Assembly (NCBI RefSeq): GCF_900162665.1
Contig: NZ_LT727813.1
Span: 841,317-905,316 of the forward strand
DNA: 64,000 nucleotides
Source: Oceanobacillus sojae
GTDB lineage: Bacteria > Bacillota > Bacilli > Bacillales > Amphibacillaceae
Direction of reading: 5' to 3'
Part shown: positions 43,083-52,488 of the stretch, in pieces
How the letters are laid out: each line of letters opens with the position of its first letter
Position numbering within the stretch: the stretch's first letter is position 1
The notes under the pieces: generated by a model
Database searches by the model: none
The model's input: only the letters and a program-made list of their open reading frames with translations
What the model was told of the DNA's origin: nothing
Program-made: the position numbers and the translations under genes

Positions 43083-44060
43083 TTACTCTTTAACAAATTC
43101 TTTTGTACTTCTCACTGTATCAATTGGCCGTACTGCTTTTTCAATTTGCTCACGTTTGGCTTCCAAAAATGGCGGAAGAGACAGTTTTTCTCCAAGTGTT
43201 TCATAAGGCTCGTCTCCCATGAAACCAGGACCGTCTGTTGCAAATTCAAATAAAATTTGTGGTGCCACTCTTGCATATAGAGACTCGAAGAAATGTCGAT
43301 TCACATAGCCGGATGTATTGAATCCAAAATCATTCATCCGGTTAATCCACTCTTCCAATACTGAACGGTCCTCTACACGGAACGCAGTATGATGTACTGT
43401 TCCATAGCCTTGGCGGGCTTGAGGAAGAATGGTATTATACTCTGCAATCACAGAAGCACCGTTTCCGCCTTCTCCAACTTCAAACAGATGGAAGGAGCCA
43501 TCTTTTGCTGTTTCTTTAAACATTAACACTTTTTCCATCATTTCTTTAAAGTAATCAAAATTTGCAATTCGAACAAAGACAGGACCCAGGCCGGTAATCG
43601 CATATTCCAATGGAACCGGACCTTTTTGCCAAGGCGTACCTGCTTCCACTCCTTCATCCAGTTGGTCTGAAATTAATTGATATTGCTGATCATCAAAGTC
43701 AACAAAGGAAAGTGTTTTCTTACCAAATTGCTCTTGAATCCCTTTATGCTTCACCTCTAAACGATCAAAACGTTTTACCCAATAATCTAATGCGGCATCA
43801 CTTGGTACGCGGAAGGACGTTTTAGAAATTTCATTTGTACCATGCACTCCCTTTGGAATACCGGGGAAATCAAAGAAAGTCATATCTGTACCGGCACTGC
43901 CTTTATCATCAGCAAAGAATAGATGGTACGTTTGAATATCATCCTGGTTCACTGTTTTTTTCACTAAACGCATGCCTAAAACATAAGTGAAAAATTCATA
44001 GTTCTTTTCTGCACTGCTTGTAATTGCTGTTACATGGTGGATTCCTTTTAATTGAATCAT
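43083..44060 (-). CDS. Ring-cleaving dioxygenase-like VOC protein (MhqO/MhqA type)
   Basis: 325-aa protein with two vicinal-oxygen-chelate modules. Metal ligands are visible: His in GIHHVTAIT, His in GTVHHTAFRV and Glu in ILFEFATDGPGF. Known relatives MhqA/MhqO/MhqE of B. subtilis are induced by hydroquinones and catechols through MhqR. AGGAGG precedes ATG 44060. It follows a paralogue by 43 nt and a MarR gene, all on the same strand, so the three form one regulated unit. Confidence 0.87.
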   Translation of the reverse strand: MIQLKGIHHVTAITSSAEKNYEFFTYVLGMRLVKKTVNQDDIQTYHLFFADDKGSAGTDMTFFDFPGIPKGVHGTNEISKTSFRVPSDAALDYWVKRFDRLEVKHKGIQEQFGKKTLSFVDFDDQQYQLISDQLDEGVEAGTPWQKGPVPLEYAITGLGPVFVRIANFDYFKEMMEKVLMFKETAKDGSFHLFEVGEGGNGASVIAEYNTILPQARQGYGTVHHTAFRVEDRSVLEEWINRMNDFGFNTSGYVNRHFFESLYARVAPQILFEFATDGPGFMGDEPYETLGEKLSLPPFLEAKREQIEKAVRPIDTVRSTKEFVKE

Positions 44061-44103
44061 ATTATTTTTCCTCCTGGAAATCGTTTTTATATTTTCTTTT
44101 TTA

Positions 44104-45042
44104 TTATTCTATTGGAGCTAATTTCGCTTCAATTTCTGTCCGACGGTCTTCTAAAAATGGCGGTAAATCAAGTTTTTCTCCTAAATTCTCCACATCTCCA
44201 TCAACGGTAAATCCCGGGCCATCTGTTGCAATTTCGAATAAAATACCATTGGATTCGCGGAAATATAAGCTTTTAAAATAGAAGCGGTCGACAATGCCGG
44301 ATGAATGGAAACCGCGTGCTTTTACTTGTTCATCCCAAAATTTCAGCTCTTCATCATTTTTCACACGAATAGCTAAATGATGAATACTGCCACGGCCCGG
44401 TCTTTCGGATGGGCCTTCTAAATACTTCACAACGATTTCTCCAAAAACCTGACCCGGCATAGATTGGAAAATAGCTTCCCGCTCATTTCGGCTCACTTCT
44501 GTATAGCCAAGCATATCTGTTAATGTAGACGCCAGCTTATCCAGTCTCCTTACTGTTATTTCCACTGAGCCCATTCCCTGAATCTGGTGTTCAGCGGGAA
44601 CATCTGATTTTTCCCATATTTCCCAGTGATCTACTTTTTCTCCATTTGCAACAATCAACACCATTTGCAGCCCTTCCGGATCTTCAAATTTCATCGCAGT
44701 GCGATTGGCATAGGTTGTTATTCCGCCATGCAGCACATTGTTCTTATCAAATCGCTCTTCCCAATAATGCAGACTCTCTTCTGATGGAACCAATAATCCA
44801 ATTCGGGTAATTGCGTTTGTGCCTCTATGCGTATGGCCAACCATTGGAATCTCAAAAAAGGTTAACTCTGTACCGGGACTTCCTGTTTTATCACCGTAAA
44901 ATAAATGGTACATGGAAGGATCGTCCTGATTCACCGTCATTTTCACACGACGTAAGGCAAGTACCTCACGATAAAATCTATTATTTTCGTTTGCGTTTTT
45001 TGTAACCATCGAAATATGATGGTGTCCTGGAATAGTATACAT
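44104..45042 (-). CDS. Ring-cleaving dioxygenase-like VOC protein, second copy
   Basis: 312-aa paralogue of the neighbouring protein with the same layout: His in GHHHISMVT, His in GSIHHLAIRV and Glu in ILFEIATDGPGF, sharing RVKMTVNQDDPSMYHLFYGD and LPPFLEDRR. ATG 45042 is chosen, with GAAGGAGG upstream; the frame open to 45075 overlaps that site. Two different copies side by side suggest different aromatic electrophile substrates. Activity of this family as true dioxygenases is not proven. Confidence 0.87.
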   Translation of the reverse strand: MYTIPGHHHISMVTKNANENNRFYREVLALRRVKMTVNQDDPSMYHLFYGDKTGSPGTELTFFEIPMVGHTHRGTNAITRIGLLVPSEESLHYWEERFDKNNVLHGGITTYANRTAMKFEDPEGLQMVLIVANGEKVDHWEIWEKSDVPAEHQIQGMGSVEITVRRLDKLASTLTDMLGYTEVSRNEREAIFQSMPGQVFGEIVVKYLEGPSERPGRGSIHHLAIRVKNDEELKFWDEQVKARGFHSSGIVDRFYFKSLYFRESNGILFEIATDGPGFTVDGDVENLGEKLDLPPFLEDRRTEIEAKLAPIE

Positions 45043-45102
45043 AAACCATTCCTCCTTCATCAGTTTACTAGTCAAGTTATGATTAAAAAAATAATAAAAC
45101 TA

Positions 45103-45540
45103 TTATTTTTTTAGTTTGCTTTCTGTATTCTTCTGCAGCTTTGACATAAGCATATATAATGTTCTTTGCTCTTCTTCTGTTAAACAATCATTGACAACAG
45201 AAGTTTGAAAAGCCAGCTGATGTTCAAAAACTTCCTCTATCTTAGCTTCTCCTTTTGCTGTCAGGCTGATCCATTTTGTTTTCCAATCCTGCTTCCGCTG
45301 GATATATCCTTCCTGTTCCAGTCTGCTAAGCATACGTGAAATGCCGCCCTCTGACACTGTCACCCGGGCAGCAAGCTCACTTTGGGTGAGAGGCTGATAA
45401 GACCAGATCTGGTTTAATACATCAAATTGGGCAACGGTAATATCAAATTGCTTTAGAAAGTCATTAGACAATAGATTGCTTTGATGCATAAAACGGGCAA
45501 TACGCAGCCAAATTAATGAGCCAAGTGTATTTTTTTTCAT
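45103..45540 (-). CDS. MarR family regulator (MhqR-like)
   Basis: 145-aa MarR-type repressor. The winged helix covers about residues 45-100 ([39 protein letters not shown] and [11 protein letters not shown]). ATG 45540 is used because GAAGGGAG is 9 nt upstream. It leads the two dioxygenase genes (60-nt gap). No cysteine suitable for redox sensing lies in the N-terminal part, so ligand-type sensing of quinones, as in MhqR, is more likely. This is inference from context. Confidence 0.87.
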   Translation of the reverse strand: MKKNTLGSLIWLRIARFMHQSNLLSNDFLKQFDITVAQFDVLNQIWSYQPLTQSELAARVTVSEGGISRMLSRLEQEGYIQRKQDWKTKWISLTAKGEAKIEEVFEHQLAFQTSVVNDCLTEEEQRTLYMLMSKLQKNTESKLKK

Positions 45541-45566
45541 CTGTCCCATCTCCCTTCGTTAATATC

Positions 45567-45620
45567 ATTTTACACCTCAAGTGATTAAAATACAACCCTT
45601 TTTATCTTTAATTAAAGATA
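45567..45620 (-). promoter_or_regulatory. marR-dioxygenase promoter and palindromic operator
   Basis: Minus strand: TTGTAT (45595-45590) and TAAAAT (45572-45567) with a 17-bp spacer. An 18-bp perfect palindrome TATCTTTAATTAAAGATA lies at 45603-45620, just upstream of the -35. The ATCT...AGAT outer arms resemble MhqR boxes. Confidence 0.6.
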
Positions 45621-45663
45621 TTTTTTTAAGAGACACATATTGGTTCATTTTATACCCATAAAA

Positions 45664-45698
45664 GAAAGAAGGCTCCCTTTTATGGATAACCTTCTTTC
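45664..45698 (-). terminator. rib operon terminator
   Basis: GAAAGAAGG (45664-45672) pairs with CCTTCTTTC (45690-45698); on the minus strand the stem is followed by TTTTAT. It lies 23 bp beyond the ribH stop. Confidence 0.72.
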
Positions 45699-45720
45699 CG
45701 TGATATTTATTCATCTGCAT

Positions 45721-46188
45721 TTAAGAGTAAATCAATTTATTTAATGACATCATTTCTAATAAACCAAGGGCAGCTTCTCCACCTTTATTCCCTGCTTTTG
45801 TACCAGCTCTCTCCAAAGCCTGTTCAATTGTCTCTGTGGTCAGAACACCAAATATAACCGGAATATCTGCATGCAGACCAATTTGTGCAATACCCTTGGC
45901 TGCTTCATTGCTGACCAGCTCATAATGTGTGGTTGCTCCGCGAATAACCGCTCCGAGTGTAATAATGCCATCATACTTTTTTGTTTTTTCTACCTGCTTT
46001 GTGATATATGGAAGCTCGAAAGCCCCTGGTACCCAATAAACATCCATATCCTCTTCTTTTACTCCATGCCTTTTTAAAATATCCTTGGCGCCTTCCAGTA
46101 ATTTAGAAGTGATCAGCTCATTAAATCGTGAAACGGTTATGGCTACTTTCAACTGTTCTCCTTGAAACATTCCTTCATATACAGTCAT
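45721..46188 (-). CDS. ribH: 6,7-dimethyl-8-ribityllumazine synthase
   Basis: 155-aa lumazine synthase, penultimate enzyme of riboflavin synthesis, which forms 60-mer capsids in Bacillus. Signature segments: [39 protein letters not shown] (phosphate site and catalytic His) and [20 protein letters not shown] 46188 is chosen with AAGGAGA upstream; the ATG at 46194 overlaps the ribosome binding site. Last gene of ribD-ribE-ribBA-ribH. Confidence 0.95.
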   Translation of the reverse strand: MTVYEGMFQGEQLKVAITVSRFNELITSKLLEGAKDILKRHGVKEEDMDVYWVPGAFELPYITKQVEKTKKYDGIITLGAVIRGATTHYELVSNEAAKGIAQIGLHADIPVIFGVLTTETIEQALERAGTKAGNKGGEAALGLLEMMSLNKLIYS

Positions 46189-46190
46189 AA

Positions 46191-47390
46191 TCATTCTCCT
46201 TCAATAGATAATAAATGATGAAATTTATCTTTCTTTACTTTTAAATAGTGTTTATTTTCATGATAAATGGTTGTTTCTATCGAAATCCGTTCAGCCACAT
46301 CAATACCATATTGCTGCAATTCCTTTACTTTATCTGGATTATTCGTCAGTAATCGGACTTTCGATATTCCTTCCTTTTTCAGCAGCCATGCAGCGATATC
46401 ATAATGGCGTTCATCAGGCAAAAAGCCAAGAGAAACATTGGCTTCATAGGTGTCTGCACCCTGCTCCTGCAGTTCATACGTTTTTAATTTATTAAGCAGT
46501 CCTATTCCTCTTCCTTCCTGTCTCAAATACAGAATGGCGCCTCTGCCTTCAGCAGCAATCATTTGCATTGCTCTCTCCAGCTGCTCACCACAATCACAAC
46601 GATGAGATCCGAAAATATCTCCAGTCAGGCATTCGGAATGTACTCTGACTAAGATCGGTTCTTCGCTGTCTTTGATTTGTCCCATGGATAATACAAGCTG
46701 GTCTTTTCCTTCTTTATCCTGATAAAGGGACAAATCGAAGTCTCCATGTTTTGTGGGCAGCTTCACTTTTGCATTTGCTTTGATACTGGAATAAGCCAGG
46801 TAATCAGCGAGTTCTTCTATGGTAATCAATGGCATATCCCATTCTGCCGCAATCTGTTTTAAATCCTGGAACCGGGCCATCGTTCCGTCTTCCCTTAAAA
46901 TTTCACAAATATAGGCTGCTTCAGTATCTCCTGCCAGCTTCGCTAAATCCACTGCTGCCTCCGTATGACCTCTGCGCTCCAACACCCCGCCGTTCTTCGC
47001 TATTAACGGAAAAATATGCCCCGGCCTGTTGAAATCAGCCGCTTGACTATGAATATTTGCCAGCTCTTGAATTGTTTTTGCCCGCTCAAATGCAGAAATC
47101 CCTGTGGTTGTTTCCTTATGGTCGACACTGATAGTGAAAGCTGTTTGATATTCGTCTGTGTTCTCTTTGGTCATTTCCCACAAGTTTAGATTTTTAGCAA
47201 TTTGTTCAGAGACAGGAGCGCAAATCAAACCCCTGGCATGCTTTGTCATAAAGTTTATTGTTTCTGCCGCAGCTTTACTGGAAAGTCCGACTAAATCACC
47301 TTCTGCCTCCCGGTTCTCGTCATCAGTAACAATAATTAATCGTCCCTGCTTCAAAGCTGAAACAGCTACTTCGATATTTTGTACCGTCAT
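46191..47390 (-). CDS. ribBA: Bifunctional DHBP synthase / GTP cyclohydrolase II
   Basis: 399-aa fusion. The N-terminal RibB domain (about 1-200) makes 3,4-dihydroxy-2-butanone 4-phosphate, with [12 protein letters not shown] and [10 protein letters not shown]. The C-terminal RibA domain (about 205-399) opens GTP, with the zinc cysteines in [18 protein letters not shown] and [13 protein letters not shown]. Full length and all catalytic motifs intact. Third gene of the rib operon. Confidence 0.96.
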   Translation of the reverse strand: MTVQNIEVAVSALKQGRLIIVTDDENREAEGDLVGLSSKAAAETINFMTKHARGLICAPVSEQIAKNLNLWEMTKENTDEYQTAFTISVDHKETTTGISAFERAKTIQELANIHSQAADFNRPGHIFPLIAKNGGVLERRGHTEAAVDLAKLAGDTEAAYICEILREDGTMARFQDLKQIAAEWDMPLITIEELADYLAYSSIKANAKVKLPTKHGDFDLSLYQDKEGKDQLVLSMGQIKDSEEPILVRVHSECLTGDIFGSHRCDCGEQLERAMQMIAAEGRGAILYLRQEGRGIGLLNKLKTYELQEQGADTYEANVSLGFLPDERHYDIAAWLLKKEGISKVRLLTNNPDKVKELQQYGIDVAERISIETTIYHENKHYLKVKKDKFHHLLSIEGE

Positions 47391-47400
47391 GTTTTCCCCT

Positions 47401-48027
47401 CTATTCTCCTGTGTATTTGCTTAATGCTTGATTTTTCCCCGCACCGATCATGGCTTTGATATATTTTCCAAGTATATCCGTTTCTATATTCACAAGTTCG
47501 CCCTGTTTTAACTGCCCCAGATTTGTATGATTCATGGAATAAGGAATAAGTGAAACACTAAATGATCCTGCTGTAACAGCTGATACAGTCAAGCTTGTTC
47601 CATTAATCGCTACAGATCCCTGGCCTACAATCTCTCCTTGTATTTGCGGCGGATAATAGAATGTAAGCATAATGGAATTCTCCTTCTTCACCTTTTTAAT
47701 TAATCGCGTCGTTGTATCGACATGACCTGAAACAATATGCCCTTCCAAGCGTCCATTTGCAGACATTGCCCGTTCTAAATTTACCACCGCATGTACCTGT
47801 AAATCAGAAAATACCGATTTTTGAAATGTTTCCGGCATAATATCCACTGTAAAATCTGTGTCAGTTATTTCTATCGCAGTTAAGCAGACACCGTTGATTG
47901 CCATACTGTCGCCAATGTTATAATCCTGCAAAAGCCCTCTGGAGGCAGAGCATGTTAACTCAATATGCTGGCTCACTTTTTTGATTCGTTTGATTGTTCC
48001 TGTTTCCTGAATCAATCCTGTAAACAT
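47401..48027 (-). CDS. ribE: Riboflavin synthase alpha subunit
   Basis: 208-aa riboflavin synthase made of two tandem lumazine-binding repeats: MFTGLIQETGTIK with IGDSMAINGVCLTA, and GHIVSGHVD with GQGSVAINGTSLTV. It converts two lumazines into riboflavin. The start is the canonical MFTGLI methionine; GGGGAAGAAGG precedes it. Its first 68 nt overlap the end of ribD in another frame. Confidence 0.95.
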   Translation of the reverse strand: MFTGLIQETGTIKRIKKVSQHIELTCSASRGLLQDYNIGDSMAINGVCLTAIEITDTDFTVDIMPETFQKSVFSDLQVHAVVNLERAMSANGRLEGHIVSGHVDTTTRLIKKVKKENSIMLTFYYPPQIQGEIVGQGSVAINGTSLTVSAVTAGSFSVSLIPYSMNHTNLGQLKQGELVNIETDILGKYIKAMIGAGKNQALSKYTGE

Positions 48028-49087
48028 CCTTCTTCCCCTTCCTGCTGACTATTCGTATATCCTCACCAACTGCTTCCACACTCTGTAAAGTTAAGGGTAC
48101 TGCAGATAAAACATTTCTATCACTGGAAAAGGCAGGTACTCCATTACCGCCAATCAGCTTGGGAGAGATATACGTAATTACCTCTTCAAACAGATTTTCT
48201 GCCAGGAAAGCATCATGAATTCTGCTCCCTCCTTCTACATAAACCGATTGAACCCCCTCGTTCTGCAAATACTCAATTACTTTTGAGATTGTCCAATGCT
48301 TGTCTGGCAGCAATCGTACATGCTCAGGCACATCATCTATAGCACTTGATGTTGTAAACACCCATACAGGAACAGTTTCTCTATAAATCTGATATTTCTC
48401 GAAATCCAATGTTTTTCCTCTCCGGTCCAGGATAATCCGAATAGGTGGGAAATCAGTAATTACATTCGGCAGCAGTTTGGGATTATCCGCTAAAATTGTC
48501 CCGCTTCCTGCCATAATAGCCTGGAAATATTGACGTTCTTCATGTACTGTTTTATATGTTTCTTCTCCAGTAAGATACGTCCGCTGCTTCGGATGGGCAG
48601 AAATTTTCCCATCCAGACTGACGGCCTGCTTTAATGCGATATAAGGATGCTGTCTCCTATGAAAATAGTTATAATGCTTATTCAATGCCTCTGCCTTCTC
48701 CTGCAATACACCGGAAATCACTTGTACCCCCTGTGATTCTAGATAGGCTTTTCCTTTACCAGCTACAACAGGATTAGGATCAAGCTGTGCAATCACAACC
48801 TTGGAAATGCCGTTCTTTATAATCATTTGGGTGCAGGGAGGCTGTTTTCCTGTATGATTACACGGCTCCAGCGTCACATACATTGTTGCACCAATTAAAT
48901 CTTCGGGAGCTTCGCATTGGTCGACAGCCATTTTTTCTGCGTGCCTTTCACCGTATCTCTCATGAAATCCAGTAGCTAAAACAGTGTCATCTTTCACAAT
49001 TACTGCACCGACTAAAGGATTGGTATATGTGTTTCCCTTCCCCAGTTTTGCGAGCTCTATCGCCTGCTCCATATACAGTGCTTCCAT
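47960..49087 (-). CDS. ribD: Bifunctional diaminohydroxyphosphoribosylaminopyrimidine deaminase / reductase
   Basis: 375-aa enzyme. The deaminase domain (1-145) has zinc ligands in ERHAEKMAV and TLEPCNHTGKQPPC. The reductase domain (about 148-360) includes ALKQAVSLDGKISAH and YVEGGSRIHDAFL. The frame continues about 15-20 residues beyond the normal end of the domain and overlaps ribE by 68 nt, which suggests loss of an ancestral stop. AAAGGAGG precedes ATG 49087. First gene after the FMN riboswitch. Confidence 0.94.
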   Translation of the reverse strand: MEALYMEQAIELAKLGKGNTYTNPLVGAVIVKDDTVLATGFHERYGERHAEKMAVDQCEAPEDLIGATMYVTLEPCNHTGKQPPCTQMIIKNGISKVVIAQLDPNPVVAGKGKAYLESQGVQVISGVLQEKAEALNKHYNYFHRRQHPYIALKQAVSLDGKISAHPKQRTYLTGEETYKTVHEERQYFQAIMAGSGTILADNPKLLPNVITDFPPIRIILDRRGKTLDFEKYQIYRETVPVWVFTTSSAIDDVPEHVRLLPDKHWTISKVIEYLQNEGVQSVYVEGGSRIHDAFLAENLFEEVITYISPKLIGGNGVPAFSSDRNVLSAVPLTLQSVEAVGEDIRIVSRKGKKDVYRIDSGNRNNQTNQKSEPAY

Positions 49088-49111
49088 ATGCTTCCTCCTT
49101 TCTTAAACCAT

Positions 49112-49141
49112 AAAAAGCCCCGTGAAAACTCTTCACGGGGC
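49112..49141 (-). terminator. Riboswitch-controlled terminator
   Basis: On the minus strand GCCCCGTGAA and TTCACGGGGC form a perfect 10-bp stem followed by TTTTTATGG, 25 bp before ribD. It lies directly downstream of the FMN aptamer and is the expected expression platform. Confidence 0.88.
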
Positions 49142-49233
49142 ATACTTAAATAAACCATGTCTATACACTGAAACAGATTTTTATGTACCTAAAAAGAATA
49201 CACTTCTCCTGTTCATGTGCTGACTTAAGTTTT

Positions 49234-49360
49234 CTTCTCCCATCCAGACTTTAACTGTCGGCTCCAGAATCTCACTGGATCCACCGCTATACGCGGGTCA
49301 CGGACTTCAAATCTCAATGATTTGTCACCGCCGGTCGGGAATTACACCCTGCCCCGAAGA
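49234..49360 (-). promoter_or_regulatory. FMN riboswitch (RFN element)
   Basis: The minus strand shows the conserved RFN blocks in order: CTTCGGGGCAGGGTG, AATTCCCGACCGGCGGTGA, AGTCCGTGACCCGC, GTGGATCCAGTGAGATTCTG, GAGCCGACAGT and AGTCTGGATGGGAGAAG. Known: FMN binding favours the downstream terminator and shuts off the rib operon. Here it precedes ribD by about 150 bp. Confidence 0.95.
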
Positions 49361-49473
49361 ATAATATATTCAATTAGTTTTTGTCCTTGTCTTTAACATG
49401 CTAATACGACTTTGTATAAGGATTTATTACAAATCAGCTGATTCTCAATATCCCGGGATACCCTAACGCCATA

Positions 49474-49668
49474 TTAGCTAATAACCAGCCACATTTTTTC
49501 TTTGGCGGTTACATAGATATTATCAGTATAAAAAATAAAAATCAACCCGCTATTTTTATTAAAGTCAAACCTATTTATAACCGTATTTCTACAAAAACAA
49601 GTGAATTCTCCAATCATTCCACTGTCAGTACTCCACCTATATCTTATTTTCTCTGCAGCTCCCTTCAA
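49474..49668 (-). CDS. Possible small hypothetical protein
   Basis: 64-codon frame from TTG 49668, with AAAGGAGGGTG ideally spaced upstream. It encodes a peptide starting LKGAAEKIRYRWSTDSGM, with Phe/Ile-rich later parts. No family is recognised and codon usage is unremarkable. It lies upstream of the rib promoter region on the same strand. Only the ribosome binding site supports it. Confidence 0.28.
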   Translation of the reverse strand: MKGAAEKIRYRWSTDSGMIGEFTCFCRNTVINRFDFNKNSGLIFIFYTDNIYVTAKEKMWLVIS

Positions 49669-50136
49669 GGTGTCACCCTCCTTTTCTAACACAATTAGCA
49701 AACATTTCTCAAAAAATCTCGCTTATTCACTAACAATTATTCAAAAAAGAGAGATTATTTTAAATAAGCATGTATGATTGACAACATATTAAAATTGTTT
49801 TAGGGTATAGAACGGTGGAATTATACTTCAACTGCTGGAGTATGATTCCACTATTTTGTTTTTACTGCATTTCTGTTTCATATTTCATGATAATAAACCA
49901 AACTAATATTTCGAGGAACTTTTCGCATTTCCTATCCGGAATGTTAGTTTTTAGACGTCAGATTGTTAATATCTATTTTTTCTCCCTATAAGAATTATTC
50001 CAAATAGGAATCTTACAGGAATTTCAATGTGATAAAAAAGTTATTATTCATTAGATAAAAATGGAATTCAGAGGAAGACTAAGAGGAAAAACAAAACAAC
50101 CAGAAGTAAAATTAACAAAATGGAGGAAAAGTATTA
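49669..50136. other. Intergenic region with an orphan terminator
   Basis: About 470 bp with no supported gene. A 13-bp hairpin with one G-T pair (49815-49827 with 49839-49851) followed by TATTTTGTTTTT reads as a plus-strand terminator, yet no plus-strand gene precedes it within 3 kb. The remainder is AT-rich and should contain the BCCT promoter. Confidence 0.45.
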
Positions 50137-51672
50137 ATGGAAGGTTCAAATAGAAAGAAAACTTCACTGGATTTACCTACATTCTTTATAAGCGGCGGCG
50201 CATTGCTGTTATTTGTTGTATTCGCATGGATAAACGCTGATTTCGTTGCCGATATGGTTAATACGTTATTTGGATGGTCAGCTACTTATTTTGGAATGAT
50301 TTATCAGATTGTCGTACTAGGAACATTTTTTATTGCCCTAATATTGGGCTTTTCGAAATATGGAAAAATTCGTTTAGGTAATATTGATAAGCCGGAAATG
50401 AGTACATTTAAATGGATTTCCATAATCATGTGTACATTATTAGCTGGAGGCGGCGTATTTTGGGCAGCAGCTGAACCGCTTAGTCATTTCCTGGAGGTCC
50501 CGCCTCATTTCTCTGGAATTGAAAATGCATCACCAGAAGCTGTTGTACCTGCACTTGCAATGAGCTTTGTTGATTGGGGCTTCTTATCATGGGCGATCTT
50601 AGGCACACTGGGAACAATTGTACTAATGTATTCCCATTATCATAAAGGGATGCCATTAAAGCCAAGATCATTGCTCTATCCAATCTTTGGCGAAAAAATA
50701 ATCAAAAAAAGCGTGTTCGGAACCATTGTCGACGCTTTTGCAATTATTTCTGTTGCAGCCGGAACAATTGGACCGATTGGATTTCTAGGTTTACAGGCAG
50801 GCTATGGGTTAAGTACCATCACAAATCTGCCTAACACAATCACTGTTCATATAACTATTATTATTTTACTCGTTATTGCTGCAGCTATCTCTGCTGCTTC
50901 AGGACTTCATAGAGGTATTCAGATTTTGAGCAGCTTTAATGTCATTTTAGCAGTTGCATTAATTATAGGTGTCTTATTGCTTGGTCCAGGATCCTTTATC
51001 TTTAACAATTACTTTGAAGCATTTGGACTCTATATCAATGAATTTATTTCATTTAATACCTATCGGGGCGATGAAGCGTGGCTCAGCTTATGGACTGTGT
51101 TCTTCTTTGCCTGGTTTATTGGATATGGTCCAATGATGGCAGTCTTTTCAGCCCGCATTTCTCGCGGACGTACAATTCGTGAGCTTATAGTAGCTGTAGC
51201 AGTTATTGCTCCAGTCATTGCAACTTTCTGGTTTGCAGTTATCGGCGGGACAGGAATTTTCCAGGAGTTAAACATTCCCGGTTCCATTTCAACTGCCTTG
51301 AATGAAGCAGGACAACCAGCTGCAATGATGGCAATTACCGAACAATTGCCGCTTGGAACAATCTTTGGTTTCCTATTTTTATTAGCTACCATCATTTTTG
51401 TATTAACGACGACAGATTCCATGTCATTAACTATTTCTATGGCAATTTCCGGTGATGGACATCCGCCAAGATGGTTAAGAGTGTTTTATGCGCTCGTTAT
51501 GGGCTTAGTAGCTATTGTATTAGTATCAGTAGGCGAAAATAGTGTCAATGCATTACAGTCATTTATCGTGGTAACCGCTGTTCCAGTCGTATTCTTATTG
51601 TTAACAACCTTCTGGACAGCACCAAAAGTATGTAAAGAGATGTATCATGATCAGAGGCACAAAATGAAGTAA
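50137..51672 (+). CDS. BCCT family transporter
   Basis: 511-aa betaine/carnitine/choline-type transporter with about twelve helices. Family blocks: FWAAAEPLSHFLEVPP, FVDWGFLSWAILG, LWTVFFFAWFIGYGPM and AVFSARISRGRTIREL. In the aromatic box the BetP-type W-x-W-W-x-x-W pattern reads F-A-W-F-I-G-Y, so three of four tryptophans are Phe or Tyr. This suggests a substrate other than plain glycine betaine. Short C-terminal tail without an obvious osmosensor helix. GGAGG precedes ATG 50137. Confidence 0.88.
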   Translation: MEGSNRKKTSLDLPTFFISGGALLLFVVFAWINADFVADMVNTLFGWSATYFGMIYQIVVLGTFFIALILGFSKYGKIRLGNIDKPEMSTFKWISIIMCTLLAGGGVFWAAAEPLSHFLEVPPHFSGIENASPEAVVPALAMSFVDWGFLSWAILGTLGTIVLMYSHYHKGMPLKPRSLLYPIFGEKIIKKSVFGTIVDAFAIISVAAGTIGPIGFLGLQAGYGLSTITNLPNTITVHITIIILLVIAAAISAASGLHRGIQILSSFNVILAVALIIGVLLLGPGSFIFNNYFEAFGLYINEFISFNTYRGDEAWLSLWTVFFFAWFIGYGPMMAVFSARISRGRTIRELIVAVAVIAPVIATFWFAVIGGTGIFQELNIPGSISTALNEAGQPAAMMAITEQLPLGTIFGFLFLLATIIFVLTTTDSMSLTISMAISGDGHPPRWLRVFYALVMGLVAIVLVSVGENSVNALQSFIVVTAVPVVFLLLTTFWTAPKVCKEMYHDQRHKMK

Positions 51673-51764
51673 CAAATCTACGGCATCATTGAATCTGTCT
51701 ATTTGCATTTAAACCCAAAATAAGCAGAAAGCATTTTGGAAAACAGACAGCTCACTTGCATTTT

Positions 51765-51806
51765 AAAACAGCTTTTCTTTAATTCTTTTAGAGAAAAGCT
51801 GTTTTT
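51765..51806. terminator. Bidirectional terminator
   Basis: AAAACAGCTTTTCT pairs with AGAAAAGCTGTTTT around an 11-15-nt loop, with T-rich flanks, between convergent genes. Confidence 0.8.
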
Positions 51807-51847
51807 ATATTGTGCTAACAGGTTTTATATAGCTTACAAATAAATTA

Positions 51848-52369
51848 TTATTCGTTAATACAAAATATAAAATGATCATCCGGCTTCCAAACATGTTCTT
51901 CATCCGCAATATACCCGCGCAGCCATAAGTCCCCTTGGATCCGGCGAAGATAAAAGCCTTTTGGAACTTCCAGATCCTCACTCAGAATTTCTGATGCTAT
52001 TGTTATCGAGCCATAAGGTGCCTGATTTTCAAGCTGTTGTTCAACATATCCTTCTCTTTGATTAAAATACGCCAGCCTTATATAGGGAGCTGACTCAAGC
52101 GGGCATAGATTCAGTTGAAGGTCAGCAGCCTTGCTGAATAGCTCTGATGTCACAGCTCCATCAATAAAACCAAGATCCTTTACAGTGACTTCAACAACCT
52201 TAACTTGATACTGTTCTTTAGATACCTTAAAGTAATCACTGGCTATCAGCTTCCCGGCAAGCTCATTTAAAAGTATGTTATTTTCTTTCATTTTTTGAAT
52301 TAATTCCGGTTTAGTATAACCGCCTGCTTCAATTATTTTTATTTTAGGATTGTAGTCCTCTTTGGTCAT
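51848..52369 (-). CDS. Conserved hypothetical protein
   Basis: 173-aa soluble protein with mixed alpha/beta character. The first 50 residues (GGYTKPELIQKMKENNILLN) resemble a small HTH-like helical segment. The rest contains TVKDLGFIDGAVTSELFSKA and EDLEVPKGFYLRRIQGDLWL. No named family or catalytic motif is recognised. Preceded by AAGGAGG, 8 nt from ATG 52369. Confidence 0.7.
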   Translation of the reverse strand: MTKEDYNPKIKIIEAGGYTKPELIQKMKENNILLNELAGKLIASDYFKVSKEQYQVKVVEVTVKDLGFIDGAVTSELFSKAADLQLNLCPLESAPYIRLAYFNQREGYVEQQLENQAPYGSITIASEILSEDLEVPKGFYLRRIQGDLWLRGYIADEEHVWKPDDHFIFCINE

Positions 52370-52488
52370 GAACTGATCCTCCTTACTATCTTTGTAAAAC
52401 CAATTGATTTATCATAACATAATGTTAAGAATATTGTGTTATGATAATTTTAAATATTATTAGATATAGTAGGCTGTTATTATTCACC

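Noticed and set aside
49640..49690. T-box-like GGGTGACACC and GGTGGAGTAC sequences upstream of rib genes
   Set aside because: No AGGGTGGNACCGCG core, specifier stem or associated amino acid gene.
51060..51422. Antisense frame of 120 codons inside the BCCT gene
   Set aside because: Mirrors membrane-helix codons of the real gene, with no translation start signal.
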